Shown here piece by piece: positions 51,171-59,797 of a DNA stretch of 64,000 nt. The number at the start of each line of letters is the position of its first letter. Within the stretch, counting starts at the first letter, position 1. Location of the stretch: NCBI GenBank assembly GCA_044507775.1, contig JBIQIY010000003.1, forward strand, positions 197,784-261,783, given 5' to 3'. The DNA is from Chryseosolibacter sp044507775 (GTDB lineage: Bacteria > Bacteroidota > Bacteroidia > Cytophagales > Cyclobacteriaceae). Below the pieces are notes generated by a model, which was given only the letters and a program-made list of their open reading frames with translations, did no database searches and was not told where the DNA came from. A program made the translations under genes and the position numbers.

Positions 51171-52361
51171 TTATTTGAAATGCTTGAGCTGGATAATTTC
51201 TTGCTTGGTGAGGAATCGCCATTGTCCGCGGGCGAGTTCTTTCTTATCGAGGCCGGCGTACACCGTCCGGTCGAGCTTGAGTACTTCGTAACCAAGGCTT
51301 TCAAAGATGCGCCTGACAACGCGGTTCCAACCAATGTGCAACTCGATGCCAACGGACCGGCCATCTTCTGAAACGATGGCCAGGTCATCGACGGTCGCGC
51401 GGCCCTCTTCCAGGCGCACACCCTCGGTTATGGTCTGAAAGTCGCCCTTTGTAAGTGGCTTGTCGAGCTCAATCTTGTAGACCTTCTTTACATTATAAGA
51501 CGGATGCATGAGTTTGTCCGCCAGGTCGCCGTCATTTGTCAGCAGTAATAAGCCCGTAGTGTTCCGGTCTAGCCGGCCTACCGGATAGATCCTTTCCTTC
51601 ACAGCAGAACCGATGATATGCATGACGGTCTTGCGGTCTTGCGGATCATCCGTGGTGGTGAGAAAGCCCTTCGGTTTGTTAAGCAGAATATACACGGGCT
51701 TTTCCGCGCGCAGTACCTTGGCTTCGTAACGGACTTCATCGCCGGGGCTGACCTTGTAACCAAGCTCCGAGACGATTTTTCCGTTCACCGAAATCAAACC
51801 CATCTTGATCAACTCATCTGCTTCCCGTCGCGACGATATTCCGCTGTTCGCGATATACTTGTTCAGTCTGATCTTGTCGCTCTTAGTTTCGGGATCTGCA
51901 TCCTTTTGATGCCTTTTATGCACTGGCCCGGCACCACCGCGATCGGGCCTGCTTCGGTATGTCTTCTTGTACGGCTTGCCAAAGGATGCACCACGTTCCT
52001 CGGACCGTGCACCAGTCTGCGGTCTTCTGGTTCCCCTTGGATTCGTTGGCTTGTCAGAGAAACTTCCGCGGGCAGTTGTTGTTTTTCCGAAAGGTTTTGG
52101 AGACGACGCTGAATGTTTTCGTGGCGATGTTTTCTTATCCGCAAAACGACTCTTCTGCGAATAACTCTTTCCGCCCTCCTCTTGCGATGACTGCCGGTCG
52201 GTTTTTTTGAAAGGTCGCGCGCTGCGCACGGGACGTGAGCCACGGCCGTGAGATGAAGAAGAAGAATCCCTTCTTCCGGGAGATTGTTTGCGAGCTTGCG
52301 ATCGGCCAGAAGTCCTGTTGGATCCTCGGCGGCCGGATTCGTTTTGGTTACGCCTGGGCAT
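51171..52361 (-). CDS. rluB: RluB/RsuA-type rRNA pseudouridine synthase with a long disordered N-tail
   Basis: A 396-residue pseudouridine synthase. The C-terminal ~240 residues have an S4 RNA-binding domain (IRLNKYIANSGISSRREADELI) and the RsuA/RluB catalytic motif VGRLDRNTTGLLLLTNDG with the essential Asp. The enzyme turns a specific 23S (or 16S) rRNA uridine into pseudouridine. The first ~150 residues are low-complexity Arg/Ser/Gly/Lys (e.g. GRRGSNRTSGRSQARKQ), probably disordered and RNA-binding, a common Bacteroidota trait. The ATG 52361 is chosen (MPRRNQNESG); the frame extends further but as the scpB overlap. It overlaps scpB by 14 bases, so it is translated with it. Confidence 0.9.
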   Translation of the reverse strand: MPRRNQNESGRRGSNRTSGRSQARKQSPGRRDSSSSSHGRGSRPVRSARPFKKTDRQSSQEEGGKSYSQKSRFADKKTSPRKHSASSPKPFGKTTTARGSFSDKPTNPRGTRRPQTGARSEERGASFGKPYKKTYRSRPDRGGAGPVHKRHQKDADPETKSDKIRLNKYIANSGISSRREADELIKMGLISVNGKIVSELGYKVSPGDEVRYEAKVLRAEKPVYILLNKPKGFLTTTDDPQDRKTVMHIIGSAVKERIYPVGRLDRNTTGLLLLTNDGDLADKLMHPSYNVKKVYKIELDKPLTKGDFQTITEGVRLEEGRATVDDLAIVSEDGRSVGIELHIGWNRVVRRIFESLGYEVLKLDRTVYAGLDKKELARGQWRFLTKQEIIQLKHFK

Positions 52362-52932
52362 CGGGCTCCCTGGATTCAGAATTTTCTCCGATGGTATTGA
52401 CCTCCGCACTGAAATCTTTGGGAGCAGGCAGTTCAGTGAGGTCGCTGATTCCAAAGTACTCCATGAACTTCGCTGTTGTCCCGTACAACATCGGCCGGCC
52501 AATCGTTTCGGCTTTGCCCGTAATTTCAATCAGGCCCTTGTCGAGTAGCTTTTGAACGGCGTAATCGCAATTAACACCGCGAATATTTTCAATTTCGGTT
52601 TTCGAAATGGGCTGCTTGTAAGCGATGATAGAAAGGGTCTCCATCGCGGAAGTCGAGAGTCTCTTTTTCGATTGCTGTTTAAGAAGAATGCTGATGCTCG
52701 CCTGATAAGCGGGCTTCGTCAAAAACTGGTAGCCCCCTGCGGATTTAAAAAGCTGGAACGCATATTCGTCGGATAGATACTTCTCTTCCAGTCGCTGGAT
52801 CGCACCCATGATGTCCTCCTCCGGTACATCCGCATTGAACATTTCCGACAGACACGCTTTGATATCCGTTAACTTGATCGGCGTGGGTGAGCAGAAGATC
52901 AGCGCCTCAATGTGGTTTTGTAAAAAATCCAT
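52348..52932 (-). CDS. scpB: Segregation and condensation protein ScpB
   Basis: A 194-residue winged-helix kleisin-interacting subunit of the Smc-ScpAB condensin. The two winged-helix modules are visible: HIEALIFCSPTPIKLTDIK and QSKKRLSTSAMETLSIIAYKQPISKTEIENIRGVNCDYAVQKLLDKGLI, then GRPMLYGTTAKFMEYFGI. ScpB with ScpA and Smc organises and segregates newly replicated chromosomes. It overlaps the pseudouridine synthase downstream (14 bases), the common scpB-rluB pair. In this window it lies 4 kb from the candidate origin/parS zone, which would fit condensin function, though the genes can be anywhere. Confidence 0.95.
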   Translation of the reverse strand: MDFLQNHIEALIFCSPTPIKLTDIKACLSEMFNADVPEEDIMGAIQRLEEKYLSDEYAFQLFKSAGGYQFLTKPAYQASISILLKQQSKKRLSTSAMETLSIIAYKQPISKTEIENIRGVNCDYAVQKLLDKGLIEITGKAETIGRPMLYGTTAKFMEYFGISDLTELPAPKDFSAEVNTIGENSESREPDAQA

Positions 52933-53022
52933 TGCTTCTTGTTTAGTAATCTCGACTCGTTGTGGACATCAACTCTGCGAAAATTCTTTCAAACTTTCAG
53001 GCAGATGATCGTTCCCCAGGAA

Positions 53023-53862
53023 TTAATCCTGTTGCATCAGCTTCGCCTCAATGGATTGGGTTGTATGCGGAACCGCAATGAGCCGTTCCTTTGAAATCAA
53101 CTTCCCGGTAACGGAACAAATACCATAGGTTCCGTTCTTAATTCGAACCAGAGCATTCTCCAAGTTAGTAATATATTTCTGTTGACGGGCTGCAAGTTGC
53201 GACAGATTTTCCTTTTCCGCAGTTTCAGCACCATCCTCAAGCACTTTCGTGTTACCCCCGGAAGTGGCGTCCGTACCTTCGTCGTTGTTGCGGTTAAGCG
53301 TTTCCTTCAGGATTTTATATTCCTCGCGCGCCTTTTCAAGCTTCCGATTGATCAGGACCTGGAACTCTTGCAGTTCGTCGTCAGAATAGCGCGTCTTATC
53401 TTGCGAAGTAGAAGAAGGTTTTGCCGGCTTGTGTGCCATTGGACGCTGATTTGGCATCTGGAAAAAATTCAGTTGCGCCGCTGCGGCGATCTTGGCTGCC
53501 GATGTCGCTTGTGCACTCGCGTTGTCGACCGGTTGGGTCGGCTTCTTGGGAGCGGCGGCGGGAGCCTTTTTCATAACCACTTTCTTTTCAACTACTTTCT
53601 TTTCCGCAACTTTCTTTTCGGCAACTTTTTTAGGAGCGGCTTTTTTCACGGCAAACTGCTTCGGCGCCGCTTTCTTAGGTGCCGGCTTTGCTACTGCCTT
53701 GCGGGCGACTTTCTTTGCCTTAACTTTTTTAGGAGCACTTTTCGCTTTTTTAGCCACAACCTTCTTGGCCTTGGCAGGTGCCGGCTTGCGGCTCTTTGCT
53801 ACGGGCTTGGCTTTTTTCAATTTCTTTGCTGCCTTGGCGGGTGACTTCTTGTTCTTGGCCAT
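53023..53862 (-). CDS. DksA/TraR-type protein with histone-H1-like basic N-terminus
   Basis: A 279-residue protein. The last ~120 residues follow the DksA/TraR C4-type layout (YSDDELQEFQVLINRKLEKAREE ... coiled coil ... ENALVRIKNGTYGICSVTGKLISKERLIAVPHTTQSIEAK). Of the four zinc cysteines only the first (CSVTGKLI) is present; the other three are replaced, so zinc binding is unlikely, as is usual for the Bacteroidota branch. The first ~135 residues are Lys/Ala/Pro repeats (KKAPAKKV..., AKKAPPKK-type) like histone H1 or AlgP. The tail suggests nucleic-acid binding. DksA proteins modulate RNA polymerase; the fused tail makes a nucleoid or promoter-binding role plausible but unproven. Confidence 0.8.
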   Translation of the reverse strand: MAKNKKSPAKAAKKLKKAKPVAKSRKPAPAKAKKVVAKKAKSAPKKVKAKKVARKAVAKPAPKKAAPKQFAVKKAAPKKVAEKKVAEKKVVEKKVVMKKAPAAAPKKPTQPVDNASAQATSAAKIAAAAQLNFFQMPNQRPMAHKPAKPSSTSQDKTRYSDDELQEFQVLINRKLEKAREEYKILKETLNRNNDEGTDATSGGNTKVLEDGAETAEKENLSQLAARQQKYITNLENALVRIKNGTYGICSVTGKLISKERLIAVPHTTQSIEAKLMQQD

Positions 53863-53948
53863 TTGTGTATCCTCAGTTTGGTAAAGATTTGCAAAATTAT
53901 AGCTTGGCTAGTAAAACAAAAAATATTATGTAAAATTCCCTCCCTGCA

Positions 53949-55043
53949 ATGCGCCGTTTTTCAAAACCTCACCTAATCAGCACTAAAACTATGGCTCGTT
54001 TCGCTACTATGTCACTTCTGCTCTGGGCGGTTATCGCATGTGAGCCGGATAAAAAGTCTGAACCTGGCATGAACACGGAAACAAACCCTGCGGTCACCCT
54101 GGTAATTCACGGTGGCGCCGGCACTATCCGAAGAGAAAACATGAGCCCTGAGCGGGAAGAAGCCTATCGTGCCGCGCTGCGTAAGGCGCTCGACACCGGC
54201 TATGAAGTGCTCTCAAGCGGCGGTAAGAGCGTTGACGCCGTAATTGCCGCTATTGCGGTGCTCGAAGATTCGCCTTTGTTCAATGCCGGAAAAGGCGCCG
54301 TATTCACATATGCCGGAAAAAATGAACTAGACGCATCCATCATGGATGGAAGCAATCTAAAAGCAGGCGCGGTAGCAGGTGTGACGACGATCAAAAATCC
54401 CATTAAAGCCGCTTATGCTGTCATGACTGAATCGGAGCACGTGATGTTGTCGGGGACCGGCGCGGATGCCTTTGCCAGGGAGCAGGGTCTCGAAATTGTG
54501 GACCCCTCCTATTTTGTCGACTCGGCCCGCTACCAGCAATACCTCCGTCGGCGCCAATCCGAAAAACACGATAGTGGCTCCGCGCAAGAGGAGCCGGAAA
54601 AGAAGTTCGGAACAGTGGGCGCTGTTGCGCTCGATCAGTACGGCAACCTCGCAGCTGGAACTTCAACCGGGGGAATGAGTGACAAAAGGTACGGGCGTAT
54701 TGGAGATTCGCCTGTCATCGGCGCGGGCACTTACGCGAAGAACGGCACATGCGCCGTTTCAGCAACAGGCTGGGGAGAGTTTTTTATCCGGCTCGCTGTC
54801 GCCCATGACATCTCCGCAATGATCGAATATGCAGGGCTCTCCCTGGAAGAGGCCGCTGACAGCGTGATCATGAAAAAGCTTCCCGCTCTCGGCGGAGATG
54901 GCGGCATCATCGCGCTCGACCGAAGTGGAAACATCTCAATGAAGTTTAACACGGAAGGAATGTACCGCGGTTACATCCGCAAAAAAGGGGAAGCGCTAAC
55001 TTTTATTTACAAGGATGAGTCAATGACCAAAAGCCTAAAATAA
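53949..55043 (+). CDS. iaaA: Isoaspartyl peptidase/L-asparaginase (Ntn-hydrolase), lipoprotein
   Basis: A 364-residue (350 from ATG 53991, which better fits a lipobox at WAVIAC) Ntn hydrolase. The mature enzyme is made by autocleavage before the nucleophile Thr in KKFGTVGAVALDQYGNLAAGTSTGG. The N-terminal half has VIHGGAGTIRRENMSP and GKSVDAVIAAIAVLED. It cleaves isoaspartyl peptides and L-asparagine. It is convergent with the TPR gene (7 bases between stops). Export as a lipoprotein to the periplasm is the Bacteroidota version. Confidence 0.92.
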   Translation: MRRFSKPHLISTKTMARFATMSLLLWAVIACEPDKKSEPGMNTETNPAVTLVIHGGAGTIRRENMSPEREEAYRAALRKALDTGYEVLSSGGKSVDAVIAAIAVLEDSPLFNAGKGAVFTYAGKNELDASIMDGSNLKAGAVAGVTTIKNPIKAAYAVMTESEHVMLSGTGADAFAREQGLEIVDPSYFVDSARYQQYLRRRQSEKHDSGSAQEEPEKKFGTVGAVALDQYGNLAAGTSTGGMSDKRYGRIGDSPVIGAGTYAKNGTCAVSATGWGEFFIRLAVAHDISAMIEYAGLSLEEAADSVIMKKLPALGGDGGIIALDRSGNISMKFNTEGMYRGYIRKKGEALTFIYKDESMTKSLK

Positions 55044-55050
55044 CGGAAGA

Positions 55051-56943
55051 CTAATTTATCGGCGCAGGAGTCTCGTTGACAAAATCTCCGCGCAATGTCC
55101 TGAAACGCTTTCTCGCCTCAGCTGCATAAACACTACCCGGATATTTCGTCAGAAACTCCCGATAGATTTCCATCGCCTTGTCCTTGTCGTGCAGCTGCCT
55201 TTCGTGGATCTCTCCTTGCAAAAAGAATGCATCGTCCGCCAGCACATCATCGGGATATTCATCCAAAATATTTTGAAGCAGCGCAAGCGACTCGTTGAAT
55301 TCGCCTCGCTTCATACGGATGTCAGCCTCGAGCCAGTAAACATCGTCCAGGATCGTCCGGTTGGAAAACGCAACATTGTCGACGACTCCCTGCTTTAACT
55401 GATTTATTTTTACCAAAGCCGAATCGATCTTGTTCTGATACAGGAGCAATTCTACCGATGCATATTGTTTCAGCGCATGGCCGATAGAATCAAATGCTAT
55501 GTTTTCTTTGATACGCATACTTAAGTCCATCGCGTCATTGGCGATTTCACGAGTCGTCGCTTCCTTCAGAATATCCAGGTGCTCCTGCGCCAGAAGAAAG
55601 TTACCACGGAAGTACGAAAGCTTGGCGTTCTTCAGTTTTGCTTCATATCCCACGGGATTTTCTTTTTGCGTTTTCTCCACCTGCGAATAGAGAAGGGTTG
55701 ACTCCCAGGATTCACCTTTTAGCAAGTAAATGTCTCCGAGATCGAGCTTGGCTTTCGATTTCAGGTATAATGTCGCTCGCGGGTTATTGATCAGATTATT
55801 GAGGATTCCGATAGCAGAATCTTTTTGATCGAGAAAGTTAGCGTATAGCAGGGCCTGATTTCGGGCCGCTTCCAGGGAGTTCGGGTTCGTCGGGTACTCG
55901 GTGATAAACTCCTGATAGTCGTCGATGAGGACCTTTACTGAATCCGTGTTTACGGGAAAGGTCTGCTTGACGCGGGCCTCCCGGGTGCGAATCAATCCCA
56001 ACCTCGCAAGGAGATGATTCGAAGTTCCGCGATACTCCCGGATCACATACCTGTATATTCGGGAAGCGTTGTCGAAGTCCTCGTTATCGAGAGCCACCCG
56101 GGCGACCTCAAGTGACTTTTCGCCTTCCCGCTTGTACCGTTTGTCATAGGCTCGCGCCTGGATGAACGACGCGTAAAAATTCTTTTGCTGCATAGTCACC
56201 CAGATGAGCAGGTCGGAATATACTTCTACGTCCGGATTTTGCTGAACCTTGTCGTAAAGAAGACGCTCAAGACTTTCCAGCTCATCCGGCTTGGTCAGCA
56301 GGGCCTGCATCACATTCTTGACATACTGGATATTCGCAGAACTTTGTGTAACATAACTGAGGTATTCCTGGACCATCTTGTCCTGCTGACCCTGGATGCG
56401 ATAGAGCATCGCCAACTCCAGGCAGAACAAATACGGATTGCCGAGATAGCTTCTGCATTCGTTCAGCGCCATGATTGAATATTCTGAAAGCGAACGCGCG
56501 GCCAGGTAATCGGACATCATCTTCGCCAACTGCATATTCGATCGGACAGTGGCGCTCATTTCCTTGAAGTATCGGTCGGCCTTGCCCACATCTCCAGACC
56601 GGACGTATACCAATCCAACATCCAGCTTGTACTGCATGTTCTGCGGATCGCGCCGTAAAATTTTTTTCAGGTAAGACTGTGCCTCCTCAAAGTCACCCAT
56701 GTCAATCATCAGATTCAGGTAATTGTTGTGAATAAGAGGAATGTTTGCATCGGATCTGCTAAGATCTTTATAAAGATCGATCGCCTTTTTTTTGTCTCCC
56801 TTTATAAGGTACTCATTTGCCAGCTGGATGTCGGCATGATTTTGTCCATACACGACGGAAGCGAAGAGGAAAGAGGATATTAAGAATAACACCCTCCTGT
56901 TTATTAGTATTATATATATATTAATATAACTATAATTAGCCAT
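55051..56943 (-). CDS. Exported TPR-rich protein (630 aa)
   Basis: A 630-residue protein with a hydrophobic signal segment (RRVLFLISSFLFASVVYG) and more than a dozen TPR-like helical hairpins across its length (e.g. LANEYLIKGDKKKAIDLYKDL, ALLQNILDEYPDDVLADDAFFLQGEIHERQLHDKDKA), ending in a BamD/YbgF-like GDKDKAMEIYREFLTKYPGSVYAAEARKRFR repeat. It is probably a periplasmic scaffold. The start ATG 56943 puts an odd Asn/Tyr/Ile-rich leader before the signal that is encoded by the A+T tract of the origin candidate; a GTG at 56895 is an alternative. Function unknown. Confidence 0.82.
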   Translation of the reverse strand: MANYSYINIYIILINRRVLFLISSFLFASVVYGQNHADIQLANEYLIKGDKKKAIDLYKDLSRSDANIPLIHNNYLNLMIDMGDFEEAQSYLKKILRRDPQNMQYKLDVGLVYVRSGDVGKADRYFKEMSATVRSNMQLAKMMSDYLAARSLSEYSIMALNECRSYLGNPYLFCLELAMLYRIQGQQDKMVQEYLSYVTQSSANIQYVKNVMQALLTKPDELESLERLLYDKVQQNPDVEVYSDLLIWVTMQQKNFYASFIQARAYDKRYKREGEKSLEVARVALDNEDFDNASRIYRYVIREYRGTSNHLLARLGLIRTREARVKQTFPVNTDSVKVLIDDYQEFITEYPTNPNSLEAARNQALLYANFLDQKDSAIGILNNLINNPRATLYLKSKAKLDLGDIYLLKGESWESTLLYSQVEKTQKENPVGYEAKLKNAKLSYFRGNFLLAQEHLDILKEATTREIANDAMDLSMRIKENIAFDSIGHALKQYASVELLLYQNKIDSALVKINQLKQGVVDNVAFSNRTILDDVYWLEADIRMKRGEFNESLALLQNILDEYPDDVLADDAFFLQGEIHERQLHDKDKAMEIYREFLTKYPGSVYAAEARKRFRTLRGDFVNETPAPIN

Positions 56944-57200
56944 GTTGATAAGTGGATAAATAATCGTTCCGGTTTGGTGTGGAAGAAGTGTGAGTTAAAG
57001 TTAACGATCAATTATTTATGCGTCAATGTGTTGGTGGCTTATCAACACCCGAAATCTGTGTGGATAAATCGGTTGTGGACAAAGGGCATTGTGGGCTACT
57101 GTTGGTAACCCGATGTTGATCAACAAACGTTTTGAACTCATGTGAAGGTTAACGTTTTTTTCGGGAATTTGATTCTACATGAGAAGTTGTCCACAGCTTA
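56895..57200. other. Candidate replication origin: A+T tract plus DnaA-box cluster
   Basis: The 257-bp gap between two leftward genes, with the adjoining 5' end of the TPR gene. At 56901-56940 lies a 40-bp tract with only four G/C bases (a DNA-unwinding-element look). Next to it are 9-mers near the DnaA box TTATnCACA: TGTTGATAA (56943), AGTGGATAA (56951), TTATCAACA (57039), the perfect TGTGGATAA (57059), TGTGGACAA (57074), TTGTCCACA (57187), and the palindrome TGTTGATCAACA (57114-57125). mnmG (gidA), a classic origin neighbour, is 2.6 kb to the right. No dnaA or dnaN gene is in the window. Motif-based call only; a skew plot is needed. Confidence 0.55.
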
Positions 57201-58916
57201 TTAATAGGTTATAAACATTTCGCCGTCGGTCCCGATTTCCCAATTTGCCTTCACTCCTTTGATCGCTGTTGATCCGTCAGACCCGCGATAGTAGATGACA
57301 GGTTCCGGTTCGGTTGATGTAAAGTAGTTGCCGGGATCCCACCTGCCGTTTGCATTTCGATCGATGATGAGACGTATCTGGTAATCTCCGGGAATTACAT
57401 CCTGGAATTTGACCCTATGAATATTTTGGACTTCACGCATGATCTTGCCATTGTTGTCCAGGAGCTGGACGAGGAACTCGGGTTCGTCGGTTCGGATTTG
57501 AATATTGACTACTGACATCTCTGGTTGTGTAAGCGGTTTGACAGTTTGTGTTATTTTCCGGGAGCTGTCTCCCTCTATGCTGACAAATGCGCCTTTTGCT
57601 GCAGTGAATTCATTTAGCAAGATACGCTTGACGGAGTCAGATTGCGTTGCCGCGGGCGTCTGCGAGCGGCTGCCTCGTCGGAGATTGCGGCTTGGTTCTT
57701 CCGTAACGTAAATCTTTGGATCGAGTTTTTGCCGTATGGTCATGCGGCGGTGAAGCGGTTCCCACGTTAGATTTTCGGGAGAAAAATTTACTCTGGTTAA
57801 CGAGTCGACCTGGAAGTAGAGGCTGTCGAAGTTCACTTCCTTAATGGGCTTTGTAAACTGAATGACCGAGAGTAGCTCGCCCGTGTGGGCCATGAGGGAA
57901 GTTGAGGAGACCGTCATGTCAAATTTTTCGGGAGTGACTTCGCGGGTACTGTACTTGGCGTAAAGGGTTGTGTCCAGTGCGTTGTCAAGACTGTCCAGTG
58001 CGAGGAGGTGTACTTGTACACTGTCTTTCGAAGCGGTGGTAGGATACAGGCGAATGTTGGCCGCGTCTTCACCGAAAGTATAGCTGAGTTCGGAAGAGTC
58101 GGTTGCATTAACTGTAAACGTTCTGAGATTCTTGGAGGTGCGTATGTTGAAGTACGTGTTGTAGGGACGGGCGCTGGTCATTTTTAAGGGCCCGGCGTCG
58201 AGCCTGATAAGTCCAAGTGAGAGGTTCTTGACATCGTTGATAAGAGTCTGCTCATCTGCAAGGAATCCATAGGATTCAGACCTGCTGTTGACTACGAGAT
58301 TCCGATTCTTGTCCTGGAACGCGTAGACGAAGTAGGTTCCCGGTTTAAGGTGGCTGATTGTGAACTGACCCTTTTTGTCAGATTTCGTAAAGTAGATTGC
58401 AGGGTGTTCCAGGATGTTTATTGTGTCGTTGTGGGGATGCAGTGCGACGGTGATGTCGGCAAGCTCCTTTCCCTTGAGGAGGTCATAGACCCGGCCTTCG
58501 ATGGACAAGGAGTCAATGTAGGTTCCGGTGCTATAGGCGAGGTGCAGATTACGGACCGGGTTCTTTTCTGTGATATCGCCAACGGATTCGCGAAAGTTGA
58601 AAGTATAGGTGGTGCTGTCTTTGAGCGGTTCTTCGAATTCGATGGTGACGAAGTTTTTTCGGTAGGTGATCTTGTAGTCCTTTCCGATAGTTGGGGTAAC
58701 GATGAGTTGTTCTTTAGGATTGAGAAGTATTACGTCTTCGGAAAACTCGAGTTCCAGCTTGGAGGCTTTGAAGTTGATGGCTTCGTTGGGTGGAATAGAC
58801 CGGACGAGTGTTGGGGGTATGGTATCTTTCGGGCCGCCGGTGGGTGCACTTTGGCGTGCGCATGAAAGCATGAACAGAATATAGATTAACCAATGAAGAT
58901 TTTTGTTCAAGGTCAT
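57201..58916 (-). CDS. Lipoprotein with Ig-like/CNA-type and Big_5-like domains
   Basis: A 571-residue predicted lipoprotein. ATG 58916 gives the leader MTLNKNLHWLIYILFM followed by lipobox LSC; the longer frame to 58982 overlaps the methyltransferase. The N-terminal TPPTLVRSIPPNEAINFKASKLELEFSEDV region is a Big_5-type Ig-like module common in Bacteroidota outer-membrane proteins; later GTYFVYAFQDKNRNLVVN and the C-terminal YQIRLIIDRNANGRWDPGNYFTS look like carboxypeptidase-regulatory-type repeats. It overlaps the methyltransferase stop by the bases ATGA, hence translational coupling. Likely an outer-membrane or surface scaffold; function unknown. Confidence 0.82.
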   Translation of the reverse strand: MTLNKNLHWLIYILFMLSCARQSAPTGGPKDTIPPTLVRSIPPNEAINFKASKLELEFSEDVILLNPKEQLIVTPTIGKDYKITYRKNFVTIEFEEPLKDSTTYTFNFRESVGDITEKNPVRNLHLAYSTGTYIDSLSIEGRVYDLLKGKELADITVALHPHNDTINILEHPAIYFTKSDKKGQFTISHLKPGTYFVYAFQDKNRNLVVNSRSESYGFLADEQTLINDVKNLSLGLIRLDAGPLKMTSARPYNTYFNIRTSKNLRTFTVNATDSSELSYTFGEDAANIRLYPTTASKDSVQVHLLALDSLDNALDTTLYAKYSTREVTPEKFDMTVSSTSLMAHTGELLSVIQFTKPIKEVNFDSLYFQVDSLTRVNFSPENLTWEPLHRRMTIRQKLDPKIYVTEEPSRNLRRGSRSQTPAATQSDSVKRILLNEFTAAKGAFVSIEGDSSRKITQTVKPLTQPEMSVVNIQIRTDEPEFLVQLLDNNGKIMREVQNIHRVKFQDVIPGDYQIRLIIDRNANGRWDPGNYFTSTEPEPVIYYRGSDGSTAIKGVKANWEIGTDGEMFITY

Positions 58917-59797
58917 TTGCGGACGATATAGATTAAGCTGGAGTATTCCCGGGTTTTTTGTGCTCGCCGGTTCGATTTCCATCCCTGTGATATTGCCCTT
59001 CCCATAGTGGCGATGGTGTTTTTTCCTAAGCGGTACTTTTCACTGAGCATTGACACGTAGTAGGCGTCCAGGCGCATAGGCACTGTGGTCGTTAGTTTCA
59101 GTTCATGATTAGCCAGAAGTTTTTCCATGGAGTTTTGCGAAAAGTGCCAAAGGTGGCGTGGCACGTCGTAGGCCGCCCAATGTTCCCCGTAATGTTCAGC
59201 GTCGGCGCTGTTAAGGTTCGGTACAGCAATAAACATTGTGCCATTTTTTGTGAGTGCGTCGCGAAGTTTTTCCAGCGTCTCATTCAGATCTGTTACATGT
59301 TCTAATACGTGCCATAGCGTTAGAGCATCGGATTGGGTGGAGATTTCGTTGATGGAGGACTTTATTTCTCTGCCTGTTTTATGGGTAGCTTCGTTGCGGG
59401 CAAGAGGTGATGGCTCGATCCCTTCAATTGCAAGGCCATTTTCTGCGCAGAGCTGAAGGAAGTCGCCGGTACCGCACCCGAAATCCAGTATCGATGTGGG
59501 CGGTTTAAGGCTGTATTTTTCAAGGAGACGTATCTTCCATTTCAAGGTAAAGGTCCGTGCTGCTTTGTATATGACGTCGACCAGATTTGTGGACTTGTTG
59601 GAATGAGAGATGTAGGCTTCGGACTTATAATATGCGGGCAATTGATCCGGCCCAGGTCTTGGGTTGGTCATGACAAATCCGCAACTCAGGCAACGCTGGA
59701 GGTGGAATGTTTCATGTGAAACGGTGTAGTCATTACAAGAGAGAAACGGCGCCAGGTTCGTCGTGTGACAAACCGGACACTCTGTTAACTTCTGCAT
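58913..59797 (-). CDS. Class I SAM-dependent methyltransferase with zinc ribbon
   Basis: A 294-residue methyltransferase. An N-terminal zinc-ribbon-like segment (CPVCHTTNLAPFLSC and LQRCLSCGFV) precedes the Rossmann SAM site ILDFGCGTGDFLQLCAENG and LTLWHVLEHVTDLNETL. The ribbon plus HVLEH pattern is typical of Bacteroidota methyltransferases next to mnmG. The substrate is unknown. The coding sequence contains a parS-like site (59708-59723). It overlaps mnmG by one base and the Ig-like lipoprotein by four, so the three genes are translated as a unit. Confidence 0.88.
   Translation of the reverse strand: MQKLTECPVCHTTNLAPFLSCNDYTVSHETFHLQRCLSCGFVMTNPRPGPDQLPAYYKSEAYISHSNKSTNLVDVIYKAARTFTLKWKIRLLEKYSLKPPTSILDFGCGTGDFLQLCAENGLAIEGIEPSPLARNEATHKTGREIKSSINEISTQSDALTLWHVLEHVTDLNETLEKLRDALTKNGTMFIAVPNLNSADAEHYGEHWAAYDVPRHLWHFSQNSMEKLLANHELKLTTTVPMRLDAYYVSMLSEKYRLGKNTIATMGRAISQGWKSNRRAQKTREYSSLIYIVRK
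59708..59723. promoter_or_regulatory. parS-like 16-mer inside the methyltransferase gene
   Basis: TGTTTCATGTGAAACG matches the ParB site TGTTTCACGTGAAACA at 14 of 16 positions. The inner 14-mer GTTTCATGTGAAAC is palindromic except for the central CATG/CGTG base. It lies between two stronger parS candidates and the 57 kb DnaA-box cluster, so it is included as a weaker third site; it is within a coding region. Confidence 0.4.

Noticed and set aside
53182..53884. Long plus-strand open frames opposite the DksA-like gene
   Set aside because: They are antisense to the Lys/Ala-rich coding region, which by codon composition leaves the opposite strand free of stops; the resulting Phe/Leu/Cys-rich or Ala/Phe-rich products look artificial.
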